Position numbers and translations under genes: made by a program. A stretch of 64,000 nt of DNA from Macrothele yani (lineage: Eukaryota; Arthropoda; Arachnida; Araneae; Macrothelidae): positions 66,239,594 to 66,303,593 of the forward strand of contig CM077024.1 in NCBI GenBank assembly GCA_039090855.1, given 5' to 3'. Position 1 is the first letter of the stretch; each line of letters begins with the position of its first letter. The notes beneath the pieces are model-generated. The model did not search any database. It had not been told where the DNA came from and saw only the letters and a list, made by a program, of their open reading frames with translations. Below are positions 52,760-63,091 of the stretch, in pieces.

Positions 52760-53770
52760 CTTTAAAAGCAGTTAATTTAGATTTTCTTCTGTACTTTGGT
52801 TGTACTACATTCATTTTTAGAGTCCAACAGTAATCAACTAGCATTTCACGGTTCCATTTTCTTTTACAGCGGTTTTATATGGTGCATATGTCCTGATGAA
52901 AACGTACTCCGTTCTCATTGCTTACAGCTGCTAAGTTCTGTGGGAAAAAGTCCAAATGCGAGTGAAGGAAATATATTTTAAGGGATATATTGCATCCCAT
53001 GGCCTTATAGTTTTTTAGAAGCTCAGTAACAAGTTTTTTTATAATTTTCTGCCTTCCAGTTACCTAAAAAGTTCAGCACCACATATTTAAAGGACTTCCA
53101 TGTAGTATCTTAAGTCTCATTCAAAGTGCCTTCAAATGCAATATCACGCATAAGTTGCCTTATTTGTGGACCAATAAAAATGCCTTGTTTAATTTTGGCT
53201 TCAGATATTTTGGGGAACTTGTTTTTAAAAAACGAAAGGCTTCTTATTATCTTTTTTCGATGCTTTTACAATTTTTTTTATCAAACCCAGTTTGATGTGA
53301 AGCAGTGGTAAGTACATGTTCTGAGGACTTACTGGAGCCTCAGCAACAACATTTTTATTACCTGGAATTAAGGACTCTCTTTTGGGTCAGGCCTTTTTAA
53401 TGAAATGAGAATTTCTGTCCTTGCTGTTCCTTTCACAGAGGAAGCAGCAGTATTTTGTGTATCCAAATTGTAAACCAAGGAGTAAAGCTAATACTTTAAG
53501 ATCTCCACAAATATTCCATGAGTGATTTTGCATATTATACTCTAAAGCAACAGTTTCATATTTGAATATGTTTCTTTCATGTATGCAGCATACGCAACAT
53601 GTACTGACAGATACATGTTTCCGTTATGAAGAAAGGACAGCTTTTAAGCTTATTTTTGAGGAATCTATAAAAAGTCTTCATTTTTCAGGTTTGTGTTGCT
53701 GTCTAAGGCTTCAAACAATAAGTTTATATCATTGCAGTACACAAGATCACCACTCTTCGAAAATAAGTGT
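52760..53770 (-). pseudogene. Decayed member of an uncharacterised invertebrate repeat-protein family
   Basis: Minus-strand frames, read in order: LFSKSGDLVYCNDINLLFEA, RLFIDSSKISLKAVL (preceded by TGA in place of a Trp codon), LHNGNMYLSVHVAY, MKETYSNMKLLL, ICGDLKVLALLLGLQFGYTK, YCCFLCERNSKDRNSHFIKK, PLLHIKLGLIKK, GCNISLKIYFLHSHLDFFPQ and NLAAVSNENGVRFHQD. I recognise this block order from multi-copy arthropod and cnidarian predicted proteins of unknown function with an HSHLDFFP...ERFHQD signature. That is from memory, not from a search. Many stops and shifts. No introns, so it may be retroposed or mobile. The role is unknown. Confidence 0.6.
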
Positions 53771-54543
53771 TCAAACTCTTGCAGTCGTGGACGAAAACTA
53801 CATACTTTTGTACTTGGTTGTAAAAGATTCCATCCCTTCAATCTTAAAGCCAGTCAACAAAGTTACACATGTTACATACCTTTTTATGATCAATGGTGTG
53901 AAATGTCACCTTTGGGACTTTGAACTAAATTGTCCACAAATCTAGCAGAAAATGTTTGGATGGTTCACACAAGTAAGCGGCATTATTTAACGTACACTTT
54001 GCACAATCCACACTACTTTTTAAAAGCACGGAAAATGCACGTCCTTCAATACCGATTAAATGCATTCGGATGATAAAAATTCTGCTTTATTTGCCCCCTT
54101 CCTAGAAGGAATTGCACAACAGGAAGTAATGGCGCCAGTATGTCTACTCTCAGAGACACACAGCTATCCTGACTGCTGACAGACATCTCCGTTCGAAAAC
54201 ATAGGGAAATTTCGTAAAGCAACACAACATTCACCTCAATAGAGAGTTCCATTACAAGAAATTGGAGCCCAGTGCAGCAATTGTGACTTCACATTTGGTT
54301 TCAGCACCCATGAATACATACAAAACTGTTAAAGTTTTACAAAACCATTGTTGTTCATTGAATCATCCCTTTTTGCAAATCTGATAAATTGCTGGTTTTA
54401 TCCATGACAGCAACGAGTAATATGTTTTCAGAATGCCTACACCACATCTTATATACTCTCCAAGCCAGCTCACGACATACGCGCTGTTGACGTCAAAAGT
54501 AGGAGGTGGTCACAATAATGTGACTCGACTGTGTGTATATATA
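53771..54543. other. No recognisable gene
   Basis: Possible further upstream codons of the family above, too decayed to call. A short (TA)n run at about 54535-54552 marks the Tc1 insertion site. Confidence 0.4.
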
Positions 54544-55795
54544 CACAATATATTGACAAAAATCACCGGACACCCTTTAAAAGCAAATGAACGGATCCAC
54601 TGCGTTGTTAAGATGTTCGGTACAGCTGCAAACGGTATAAAAACAAGCCTGCATCTGATCGCGTTCATATCGCACTGTGAGGTTGAGTGAAAATGTTGCG
54701 GCGGGAGAGAACTGACTTTGGGAAAGGAAAGATTGTTGGGTGTTATATTAGTGGGTTGTCCATAAGAGAAACCGATAGGCGTTTAAACATAACCAAGTCA
54801 ACTGTTTTGGATGTACTGAATAAGTGGAAGACACATGACGTGCCTGAAGCAGCAAAACGAAGCAGCAGACCAAAGAAAATCAGTGATAAAGGACGTCGAA
54901 GCCTCAGGAAAGTCGTTACAATTAATCGACAGAGCACTGCACCAGACCTTAGTGTACAGGTGAGTAAAAATGCTGGAACATCGGTATGTACACGTACCAT
55001 TCGCAGAGAACTTCATTCCATGGGTTACCGTGGTCGTGCGGCTGCTCATAAGCCTTTCATCTCCACTCGGAATGCTACTCGTTGTTTAGCATACTGTAAA
55101 AAACATTTATCGTGGACCGTAGAGCAATGGAAACGGGTCCTGTGGACTGATGAATCCAGATACACGATCCATCAGTCTAATGACCGTGTGTGGGTATGCT
55201 GGCGTCAGCCGAGAGAACGCTATTTACCACACTGTACTGTTCCTACGGTCAAGTTTGGAGCTGGCAGTGCACTCGTGTGGGGGTGTTTTTCGTGGTATGG
55301 TCCCGGCCCATTGGTTATCGTGGACAAACCTGCTAAATAGCACGTCTACCTCGATATTCTAGACAATTATGCCCTATCAATTTTGTGGCAATACCGTGGA
55401 ACCAAGCCTTGTAGGTACCAGCAGGATAATGCACCGAGCCATAAAGCAAGGAATGTTACGGCGTGGTTTGACGATAATTCCGTATCGTGTGCGGACTGGC
55501 CAGCACAGAGCCCTGATATTAATCCCATAGAGCACCTATGGGATGAATTAGAGCGCCGCATAAGAAGTTTGGAACCAAGGCCTACTACTAAGCAACAGTT
55601 AGCGGCAGCATTACGTACCTAATGGAAGCGTATACCTATCGCTGTGTTGCAAAACCTTGTCGAAAGCATGTCTCGAAGGGTCAGTGAGTGCACGCATTAA
55701 GGCCAAATGTGGACCGACACGGTAGTAATGCATGACAATAAATGCTATACTGTGTATCTCTTCTAGGTGTCCGGTGACTTTTGTCAATTTAGTGC
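54544..55795 (+). mobile_element. Tc1-type DNA transposon
   Basis: About 1.25 kb. Terminal repeats: left ATTGACAAAAATCACCGGAC (from about 54552), right reverse complement ATTGACAAAAGTCACCGGAC (ending about 55787), with CAC/GTG outer ends. The transposase lies between them in the + orientation. It is inserted in TA-rich sequence. Confidence 0.88.
54693..55700 (+). pseudogene. Tc1 transposase, nearly intact, two internal stops
   Basis: Starts MLRRERTDFGKGKIVGCYIS (ATG 54693) with helix-turn-helix GLSIRETDRRLNITKSTVLD. The second DNA-binding region has RTIRRELHSMGYRGRAAAHK. Catalytic blocks: VLWTDESRYTIH, CRYQQDNAPSHKA and SPDINPIEHLWDELERRI. The frame is one and the same throughout, interrupted only by TAG at 55338-55340 (after VDKPAK) and TAA at 55620-55622 (after ALRT). 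It then runs WKRIPIAVLQNLVESMSRRV to the stop at 55700. The length of about 335 codons is normal for Tc1. All three catalytic acids are retained. Confidence 0.9.
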
Positions 55796-55824
55796 ATATA
55801 TAATGAAGGTACATACATACATAT

Positions 55825-56961
55825 CATCATCATCATCATCATTGTCAACCATTATCAATCCACTGCTGGACGAAGGTCTCCCCAAGTTTCCTCCACAACG
55901 GTCTGTCTTGTGCCAGTCTCCTCCATGTCACCCCTGCATACTTTCGAATTTCATCCACCCATCTCCCATGTGGTCTTCTTCTGGGTCTTTTCCTGTCCCT
56001 TGGAATCCAATCTAAAATTTCGGCTGTCCATCGATGATCTGTCCTTCTGGCAGTATGTCCAGCCCATTGCCATTTCAGGGATTTAACTCTAATCATGATG
56101 TCTTCCACTCTTGTCATTTTTCTGATCCACGAGTTCCTCTTCTTATCTCTAGTGGTTACACCAAGCATGCACCTCTCCATGCTTTTTTGAGTTGTCTGCA
56201 GCCTTTGTATGTCTCTTTTAGTTAAGGTCCACGTCTCTGCACCATACGTAAGCACTGGAAGGATGCATTGATCAAACACTTTTCTTTTAAGACATAATGG
56301 CATATTGCTCTTGAAAATTATGCTGTTTCTTCCAAAAGCTCTCCAGGCAAGTTTTGTACGCCGATTAATTTCTTCATCAATGTGACCCTCACTTGATATC
56401 TGCTGTCCAAGATAAACGTACGTGTCTGTTATCTCCAGCTTTTCTCCATCAATCGATAAATCTTCATTTCTTGTAAAAGCATTGAACATCACTTTTGTCT
56501 TCTGAAAGTTCATTTTTAATCCCACTTCTTTACTCTTGTCAGCAAGTTCCTGGATCATACTCTGCAGCTCTGATGGGCTAGTTGCAAAAATGACTACGTC
56601 ATCAGCAAAACGAAGGTGCGTTAGATAATCTCCATTAATCTTTATCCCCTTGTTTTTCCAGCTCAGTGACTGAAAAACACCCTCCAATGTGGCATTAAAG
56701 AGCTTCGGAGATATGGTGTCACCTTGTCTCACTCCCTTTCCAATTTTTATGTGTGTTGTATTTTCAAACAGCCTAATCTTTGCACTTGCATTTTCATAGA
56801 TGTTATTAATAATATTAATGTATGCATCTTCAATACCGCGGGTTTTCAGAGGCATTGTAACTGCTGATGGTTTCACCGAATCAAAGGCTTTTTTATAATC
56901 GATAAAAGCCATGCACAATGGAAGTTCATATTCCCTCGCTCTTTCAATTAGTTCTCTCAGC
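55825..56961 (-). mobile_element. RTE-type LINE, copy i, 5' truncated
   Basis: The 3' third of an RTE in minus orientation, with (ATC)n tail. A duplication ACATACATACATAT flanks it (55811-55824 and within 56962-56979). The downstream side continues into a TA run. Confidence 0.9.
55845..56961 (-). pseudogene. RTE RT C-terminal half, uninterrupted
   Basis: Open from the truncation point to the natural stop, about 370 codons of RTE sequence (the frame also extends into flanking TA repeat). It holds FIDYKKAFDSVKP (E to K beside the first catalytic Asp), VRQGDTISPKLFN, LRFADDVVIFATSPSELQ, KMNFQKTKVMFNAFT and RHxx-type C terminus to WIDNG. It lacks the endonuclease and fingers, so it cannot act alone. 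The intact frame suggests a fairly recent insertion. Confidence 0.88.
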
Positions 56962-56979
56962 ACATACATACATACATAT

Positions 56980-57405
56980 ATATATATATATACAGGGTGT
57001 CCGAGAATTATTGGGCACATTACAAAATTATATAAAACAAAACATTAAACAGATTGAATGAAACTGACTGTACTAACGTACAATGTAACTACACAAGTTA
57101 ATAAATTTCGATGTGAGATCTCTTGGTTGCTCGTAGTACGTCCAAGCGATACTCGATTTCATGCCATGTATTGGCAAGCATCTGAGGAGTTATGGAATTA
57201 ATAGCAGATGTGATACGATGCTTCAGTTCCTGCAAATCAGTACAAGGCGTCTGATAGACACGATCCTTCACATAACCCCACATGAAATAATCCAATGGAG
57301 TTAGATCTGGAAAGCGAGTAGGCCACGGAATGGGACTACCACGCCCAATCCATCTGTTTGGAAAATGCTCATTTATGCACTTACGTACACACGTTGACTT
57401 CCACC
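56980..57405 (-). pseudogene. mariner-like transposase C-terminal fragment
   Basis: Minus strand: NRWIGRGSPIPWPTRFPDLT, then PLDYFMWGYVKDRVYQTPCT and LQELKHRITSAINSITPQML to a stop at 57098. The PDLTPLDYFxWG block is the last catalytic motif of a Tc1/mariner relative distinct from the Tc1 copies here. The element end CAGGGTGTCCGAGAATTATT at about 56992 looks like its terminal repeat. The other end is missing. Only the last 100 codons remain. Confidence 0.75.
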
Positions 57406-57886
57406 TGTCCGGTGACAGGAGCGTATACCAATTGCATGAAAGGAAGAGAATTGCTCTTAGGTTTTATCATTGTTGACAGCTGCATTTTCGATTAATAATT
57501 TAAGTTTACAAGCAGACCAACTTTCATCATTTATTTCTTGAAAAAAAAAATTCGGTTTCCGAAAGGAATTTCTGCTGTTCCATCTGAAGGAGAGGGGCCT
57601 TCTTGAGATGCAATATATTGTTTTTAACTTTTTAACTTGCGATTTACATCACAAATGTAGAAATTCGTTATTAAATACTAAAGTGTGTGTGTGTGTGGGA
57701 GAGAGAGAGAGGCGAGGAGTGTAGTGCGTAACTCCGATTTTTGGAAGTGGTGTGCCACTGCTGCTTGCAGGAAGAGAAGAAATCACAACTTCGATGTTGA
57801 TAGCTGAAATTTCGATTAATAACATGTGTTTGTATATATAGCAATCTCGTTGATTTTGAATGGTACCAGTCTCTCTGGTACGAGTA
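57406..57886. other. No gene; (GT)n(GA)n run
   Basis: AT-rich sequence with a GTGTGTGTGTGTG then GAGAGAGAGAGAG microsatellite at 57682-57713. Confidence 0.5.
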
Positions 57887-59092
57887 CACTGAAGTGCCAG
57901 AAAAACTGGTACACCAGTCCAATACTTGTTAGGTCCCCCACGGGAGCGCAGGACTACAGAAATACGACGGGGCATGGGCTTCACGAGCTTCTGGAAATAT
58001 GCTGCAGGCAATGCATACCATACTTCCTGCAGAGCGTGCCACAATTCGGGTGTATTCCGAGGTCTCGTACTCCTGTGTTCGATAGCGCGTTGCATGGCCT
58101 CCCAAATGTGTTCTATCACGTTCAGATCTGGGGACTTGGATGGGAATGGCAACACCCCAAACTCAGATTAATGTTCCTCTAACCATAAAGTGGCGTCCCG
58201 ACAATTGTGTGGAGGTCCATTGTCCTGTTGGAACAGACCCAACCCATCAGCATGAATGCAGGACATGAACGGGTATACCTCGTCAGAAAGGATGCGCACA
58301 TAGCGTTGGCTGGTCACAGACGTTTGTAGACGTACCCAGGGTCCCAGTAAAGTTCAGCTAAACACACCCCATACCATTACGGACCCCTTACCAGCCGGTA
58401 CAGTTCCCTATTGATAGGCAGGATCAATGGCTTCATGGGGTTTGCGCCACACACGAATCCTTCCATCTGCCCGATATAGTTCGAAACGCGACTCGTCAGA
58501 CCAGGCTACTTGTTTCCAGTGGCGACGTTGCCGTGCCCACGCGAGGCGCATAGCTCTGTGTCGTGCACCCATCAAGGGGACTCGAGTTGGACGTCGGATC
58601 CCAAAGCTCATATCGCGCATAGTACATTACACAATACGGACGCTCATGCTTGTTGAGGCTCCAACATTGAATGTCGATGATACCTGCGAGAGTGTTGCAC
58701 GCCTATCGCGTGAAACGATTCTTGACAGCCGACGATGGTCACGTTTACCCAATGTCTTTTAACGGCCACATTGGTATCGTAGGTTGGAGGTTTCGCCGGA
58801 ATTCTTGTAGTCACGGTACACCCTTGCAATGGTCGTTCCGTGAAAATCCGAACTTCGTTTCTTCCTCCGAAATACTATGGCCCATCTCACGAGCACCAAC
58901 TATGACACCGCGTTGAAAATCGCTTAAATCGTTATTAATTGTCATTCTCATGCCGAAAACAGCTCTGACAGCGGGCAAGGATGTCTATCGCGTTATATAC
59001 GCACTGGCGGACGCAACCGAGTACGCGCATAGGTGACGTTATTATGTATTTTGCATAAGCTCGTCTGTACCGGTTTTTCAGGCACTTCAGTG
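57887..59092 (-). mobile_element. Tc1-type DNA transposon
   Basis: 1206 bp between TA duplications (57885-57886 and 59093-59094). Terminal repeats: left CACTGAAGTGCCAGAAAAAC, right reverse complement CACTGAAGTGCCTGAAAAAC. The transposase is on the minus strand. Confidence 0.93.
57905..58951 (-). pseudogene. Tc1 transposase remnant
   Basis: Begins MRMTINNDLSDFQRGVIVGA (58951) and reads REMGHSISEEETKFGFSRN, a typical N-terminal helix-turn-helix. Frameshifts follow. The frame at 58620-58408 gives MRLAWARQRRHWKQVAWSDE and SRFELYRADGRIRVWR (first catalytic Asp). The frame at 58155-57905 gives LPFPSKSPDLNVIEHIWEAM (third block) and MPRRISVVLRSRGGPNKY near the end. The middle DN block region is broken by a stop. 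About 340 codons originally. Confidence 0.88.
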
Positions 59093-59214
59093 TATGTCGG
59101 ATACCAATACCTCCTTTCCCGCCCATAATAGGAGCGCCGAGTTCCTCTCAAGGATTTTTTTTTCTTTTTTGTCTATTTAAAAATGTTATAGAAACTTGGG
59201 AGTTGAAAAATCGG
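59093..59214. other. Spacer, no gene seen
   Basis: Short unassigned sequence before the satellite. Confidence 0.4.
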
Positions 59215-59935
59215 AATTACTTCGATTTAACATGTTCGCTGCGTTACGACTCACCATTAAAGCAATTCTGAAACCACCCGTGGGTCGTAACGCGTTAACT
59301 TCTACATTTTTTAGAGGAGGAAAAACAAAAGTTTCTATACATAAATCTGTAGTGGATATCAGTCACTTTATGTATATATCTTTAAACGACCCACCGGTGT
59401 GTCGTACAGCACTGTATTGAAACAGTTACGACCCCACCGGTGGGTCGTAAAGCGTTAACTTCTACATTTTTTAGAGGAGGAAAAACAAAAGTTTCTATAC
59501 ATAAATCTGTAGTGGATATCAGTCACTTTATGTATATATCTTTAAACGACCCACCGGTGTGTCGTACAGCACTGTATTGAAACAGTTACGACCCCACCGG
59601 TGGGTCGTAAAGCGTTAACTTCTACATTTTTTAGAGGAGGAAAAACAAAAGTTTCTATACATAAATCTGTAGTGGATATCAGTCACTTTATGTATATATC
59701 TTTAAACGATCCACCGGTGTGTCGTACAGCACTGTATTGAAACAGTTACGACCCCACCGGTGGGTCGTAAAGCGTTAACTTCTACATTTTTTAGAGGAGG
59801 AAAAACAAAAGTTTCTATACATAAATCTGTAGTGGATATCAGTCACTTTATGTATATATCTTTAAACGACCCACCGGTGTGTCGTACAGCACTGTATTGA
59901 AACAGTTACGACCCCACCGGTGGATCGTAACGTAG
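59215..59935 (+). repeat. 160-bp satellite, four units plus partial
   Basis: GCGTTAACTTCTACATTTTT recurs at 59293, 59453, 59613 and 59773, exactly 160 bases apart, with almost no differences between units (one C to T near 59709). Each unit has two ACCGGT-centred palindromes: CGACCCACCGGTGTGTCG and CGACCCCACCGGTGGGTCG. A diverged partial unit (CACCCGTGGGTCGTAACGCG) precedes. The array ends at GTGGATCGTAACG and a poly(A) of about 20 (59939-59958). Confidence 0.92.
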
Positions 59936-60131
59936 TACAAAAAAAAAAAAAAAAAAAAGCATCGCCGAAAAACGACGCCGCGGCAAACATGTTAATGTCA
60001 ATATTTCCCGTTCTTGAGTATAATTAATATGTCTAATAATTTTTCGTGCATGTATTTCAAGAGGAACAAAACCTTCATTTCATAACTGTAAAATGTGCGC
60101 ACATTACCATATTTGGGCATTAGATAACTTG

Positions 60132-60990
60132 TTTTTAGCACGTCTTTTGTAAAAAAAGGTAGTGCTTATGTTACCGGTTTGTCCGTCCGTCCGTCCGTCA
60201 GTACCCACGATACCTCTGCAACTACAGTATTATTTCGATTTGAAAAATTCTTTTTGCATTGGGAAGCTTGAAATATGCGAAAGATGATCCTTCATTTAGT
60301 TTTTTTTTACCATGCACAATTTTGCCGCTAGAAGGCGTACATGCAGATGATGTCGAATTCAAAAATACCTTTTATTCCACATATTTGCTTCTACACATCC
60401 GACTGAAAAAATTCTTTTATCTTTCGATTCCATTTATGTCGAAGAGTATTTTAGATATAGATACTTTTTCAAATTAGGTATAGATTTTCCGCTAGGGATC
60501 GTGAAAGTAAATTACATTTCCCCCGATAACTCTTCTTCTAAAACTCCGATTTGAAAAATGTTTTCTTCACCTAATACACCTCCTGATGGAAAATGTTTTG
60601 CATATAATTTCAAATTTTCGGTAAGGAATACTTTGGCCATCAGGAGGCGTAGATGTATATCTTATTATTGTCAATATCTCTACTTTTAGAAGTCCGATTT
60701 GAAAAATTCCTTCTGTGTTGGATAGTGTTTTCAGTGTGACATGTTTTTCATATAATTTCAAAATTTTCAAGTAATTCATAGACTTTCCGCTAAGGGCCGT
60801 AGAGGTAAGTTGCGTTTCCCCCTATATTCTTGCTTCTAAATCTCCGATTTGAAAAATTCTTCCTGCACTGGATACAGCTCCTGATGGGAAATCGTTTGCA
60901 CACAATTTCTAATTTTTGTATAAAAATGGTTTGGCCTCCAGGAGGCGTAAATCTTAATTTTCGCTTCTGATGTAATTTTTTTAAGGTCCG
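60132..60990 (+). mobile_element. Non-coding element with CTCF-like motif array, copy C (partial)
   Basis: Starts TTTTTAGCACGTCTTTTGTA with a (GTCC)n run at 60180-60200, as in copies A and B. Motif cores lie near 60326, 60489, 60637, 60788 and 60936. The unit at 60637 is a hybrid: its left half is the GGCCACCAG type and its right half (GTAGATGTATATCTTATT) the CCGCCAG type, so one unit was lost by recombination. It is truncated after CGCTTCTGATGTAA, so the right end is missing. Confidence 0.8.
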
Positions 60991-61599
60991 AGGTTAAGGT
61001 TTCGGCCTAACTACGTACATACTTCTGATGCAATGTAAATGCGTTTTCTTTTCTATACTTAAATACCAAAGAAGGTGGTCCTCGATCCCCAAATATATAC
61101 ACACTTCGAACTTCTTCATCTCCACTGTAGCAACGAATGGCTCCAGAAATTCATTTTAGTTTTGGTTTCGAGAAGCTGATAACTCTGTTTATGTAAACAT
61201 TTCTTGGAAAAGAATAAAAGACAGGCGCTTTAATCGCTAAAGCTAACGTCGTGAAAACGGAATTTGATTTCAACCTTAAAAGAAATAAAGCGTCCCGTTA
61301 TAGACTCCCATCTTAGAGCCCGACTTGTCGGTTGAAGTTGTAATTAATCAATGCATCCGGTGGCAGATTCGTTTCACTCAGTGAACTTCGCCATCATTTT
61401 GTGAAGCGAAAAGTTTTTTTTAACGCAGGAGCAAAATGTTAAAACTTCAAGTACAGGCCTCACCCGTCCCGAGCCCGGAATGTTTTACCTAATTGATGAA
61501 AAAAGGTCCGAGCCGGGTCAGGCGCGTGCGGACCTCTACCCGTCATCCCCGTTAAACACACATTCACATACAGATTCTGTATAGGCTTTGTTTCAGTTA
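60991..61599. other. No recognisable gene
   Basis: Unassigned sequence. A GGTCCGAGCCGGGTCAGG patch near 61506 stands out as GC-rich. Confidence 0.45.
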
Positions 61600-61965
61600 A
61601 AGAGTCGTCCTACATTGTGACCGTGCACTTGGATTGTTCTGGAATCTCCCAAGACAGCGCTGCAGTTCAAGAGGACCGAATTACCTGTGAATGGCTCGAG
61701 AATCATGAACTAGCATTTCTGTGCTCCTTGGCCACCATTATTCTCATCTTGAACCCCATCGGATGTTTGTGGAATACAGTGAAACATAACATCCACAAGT
61801 CCTAAGTAGTGCCTCGCTGCATAGCCAAACTCTTCTTGGACAGCTGATATAGAACACCAAAGGACGCCTTCTTCGGTCTAGTGGAGTCGATGCCATTCAA
61901 GGTTCATTATCGCGGTGAAAGGCGACCCAACAGGCTATTATGTAGGAGGTCATAGTATTATGACT
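61600..61965 (+). pseudogene. Probable Tc1 transposase 3' remnant
   Basis: ITCEWLENHELAFL, then ILILNPIGCLWNTVKHNIHK and FFGLVESMPFKVHYRG, resemble the last catalytic block (xxLNPIEHLWxxVK) and the VESMPRR end of Tc1 transposases. The ending GGTCATAGTATTATGACTCA resembles a Tc1 terminal repeat. The catalytic Glu position reads Gly. Heavily decayed. Confidence 0.5.
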
Positions 61966-62473
61966 CAAAATTCGTGACTTCTGAGTAAACCATTTTTAGA
62001 ACCAGAGTATATTTGTTGCAAACAAATATTAAATCCCGTATCAGTATTGCATACGCACCAAAATTCAAATGAACAACAACTTCAGTTGTTGTTCATTGCT
62101 GTACATGAGCTAACCATTCCGACGACATTTTGTGAACGATTAAACAATATTTTACAATGCTGTAGCGAAGCATAAGGTTTCTGAAAGCTATCATATGCAC
62201 TGATGGTAATATCAAAATGAATGCCTGGTTTGTTGCCGTTCAGACGACTACATATCAGCAAGCTGAAGTAGCACTCGTTCACAAACGCGAAGAAAACAGC
62301 ACGTTGATTTGATAAGAAACTTAAATGAGTTAGCAGAATATTGACTACGAAACTTGAAGTAAACACGACAACATGGACAAAATAAAGTTTTCGTAGAATA
62401 ACAAATATCTTTTACAAGTTAACAAAAGTAATAGCCGAAATCACGACACCGGACGTAAATTGTTAAACATTTT
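61966..62473. other. No recognisable gene
   Basis: AT-rich. AACAACAACTTCAGTTGTTG near 62074 is a small perfect palindrome. No coding sequence recognised. Confidence 0.45.
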
Positions 62474-62685
62474 GTAGTAGGTTTCACTACACTAGCTGCA
62501 CCACTTTGTGGCGAAGGTGATGCATGAAACATACAAAAATATGGCGCAGTGGGTGCAACTTCGCCGCATTCAGGTTGGATACCATAATATAATGCATAAT
62601 TGCATTACGTTTTTGTATGTTTCATGCCTCACACAATGGTCTACCTTTGTCCCAAAAAGGGTGCAGCTGATGTAGCACCTACTGC
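62474..62685. mobile_element. Palindromic MITE, copy 2
   Basis: Same plan as 26932-27159. The left arm (GTAGTAGG...AGCTGCACC...GCATGAAACATACAAAAAT) and the right arm (GTTTTTGTATGTTTCATGCC...GGTGCAGCTGATGTAGCACC) are reverse complements, with a deletion in the left arm. Non-coding. Confidence 0.65.
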
Positions 62686-62870
62686 AAAATTGTTTTCAAT
62701 GTACCTTAGATATCTGGTAACTTTTTGGAAGTTTAGTCGTGACGCTAATTCGGAAAATGCAACGAGTGGTAACTAAAATTTACATAAGAGGCAGAGAACA
62801 AAAGGGAGAAAATAAAATAGATAATTATATCACAAGTTGTTTTCGGAAGACTGAAATGATACTTTGCATC

Positions 62871-63091
62871 ACCGCCCCTGGAAGCTCAGTGGTCTAAGCT
62901 GTGTCTTCTGACCGTTCGTCCAAGTGAGCCCGGGTTCGAGACGTAGATGAGGCATAGGCAGTGCGGGTCTTACGACACTGGACGTATCCTTTCCCTAAAA
63001 TCAGTGTTCCCAATTCGGGGACCAGAGACTGTTTATAACCCTTAGAGCTTCTCATGTGGCAGTTGTTAACCTCCCCCAACTCCAAAAACAA
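62871..63091 (+). mobile_element. tRNA-derived SINE, copy 6, old
   Basis: Diverged copy: head GGAAGCTCAGTGGTCTAAGC, B box GGGTTCGAGACGTAG (damaged), body AATTCGGGGACCAGAGACTG and CTTCTCATGTGGCAGTTGTT. It is clearly older than copies 1-5. Confidence 0.8.
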
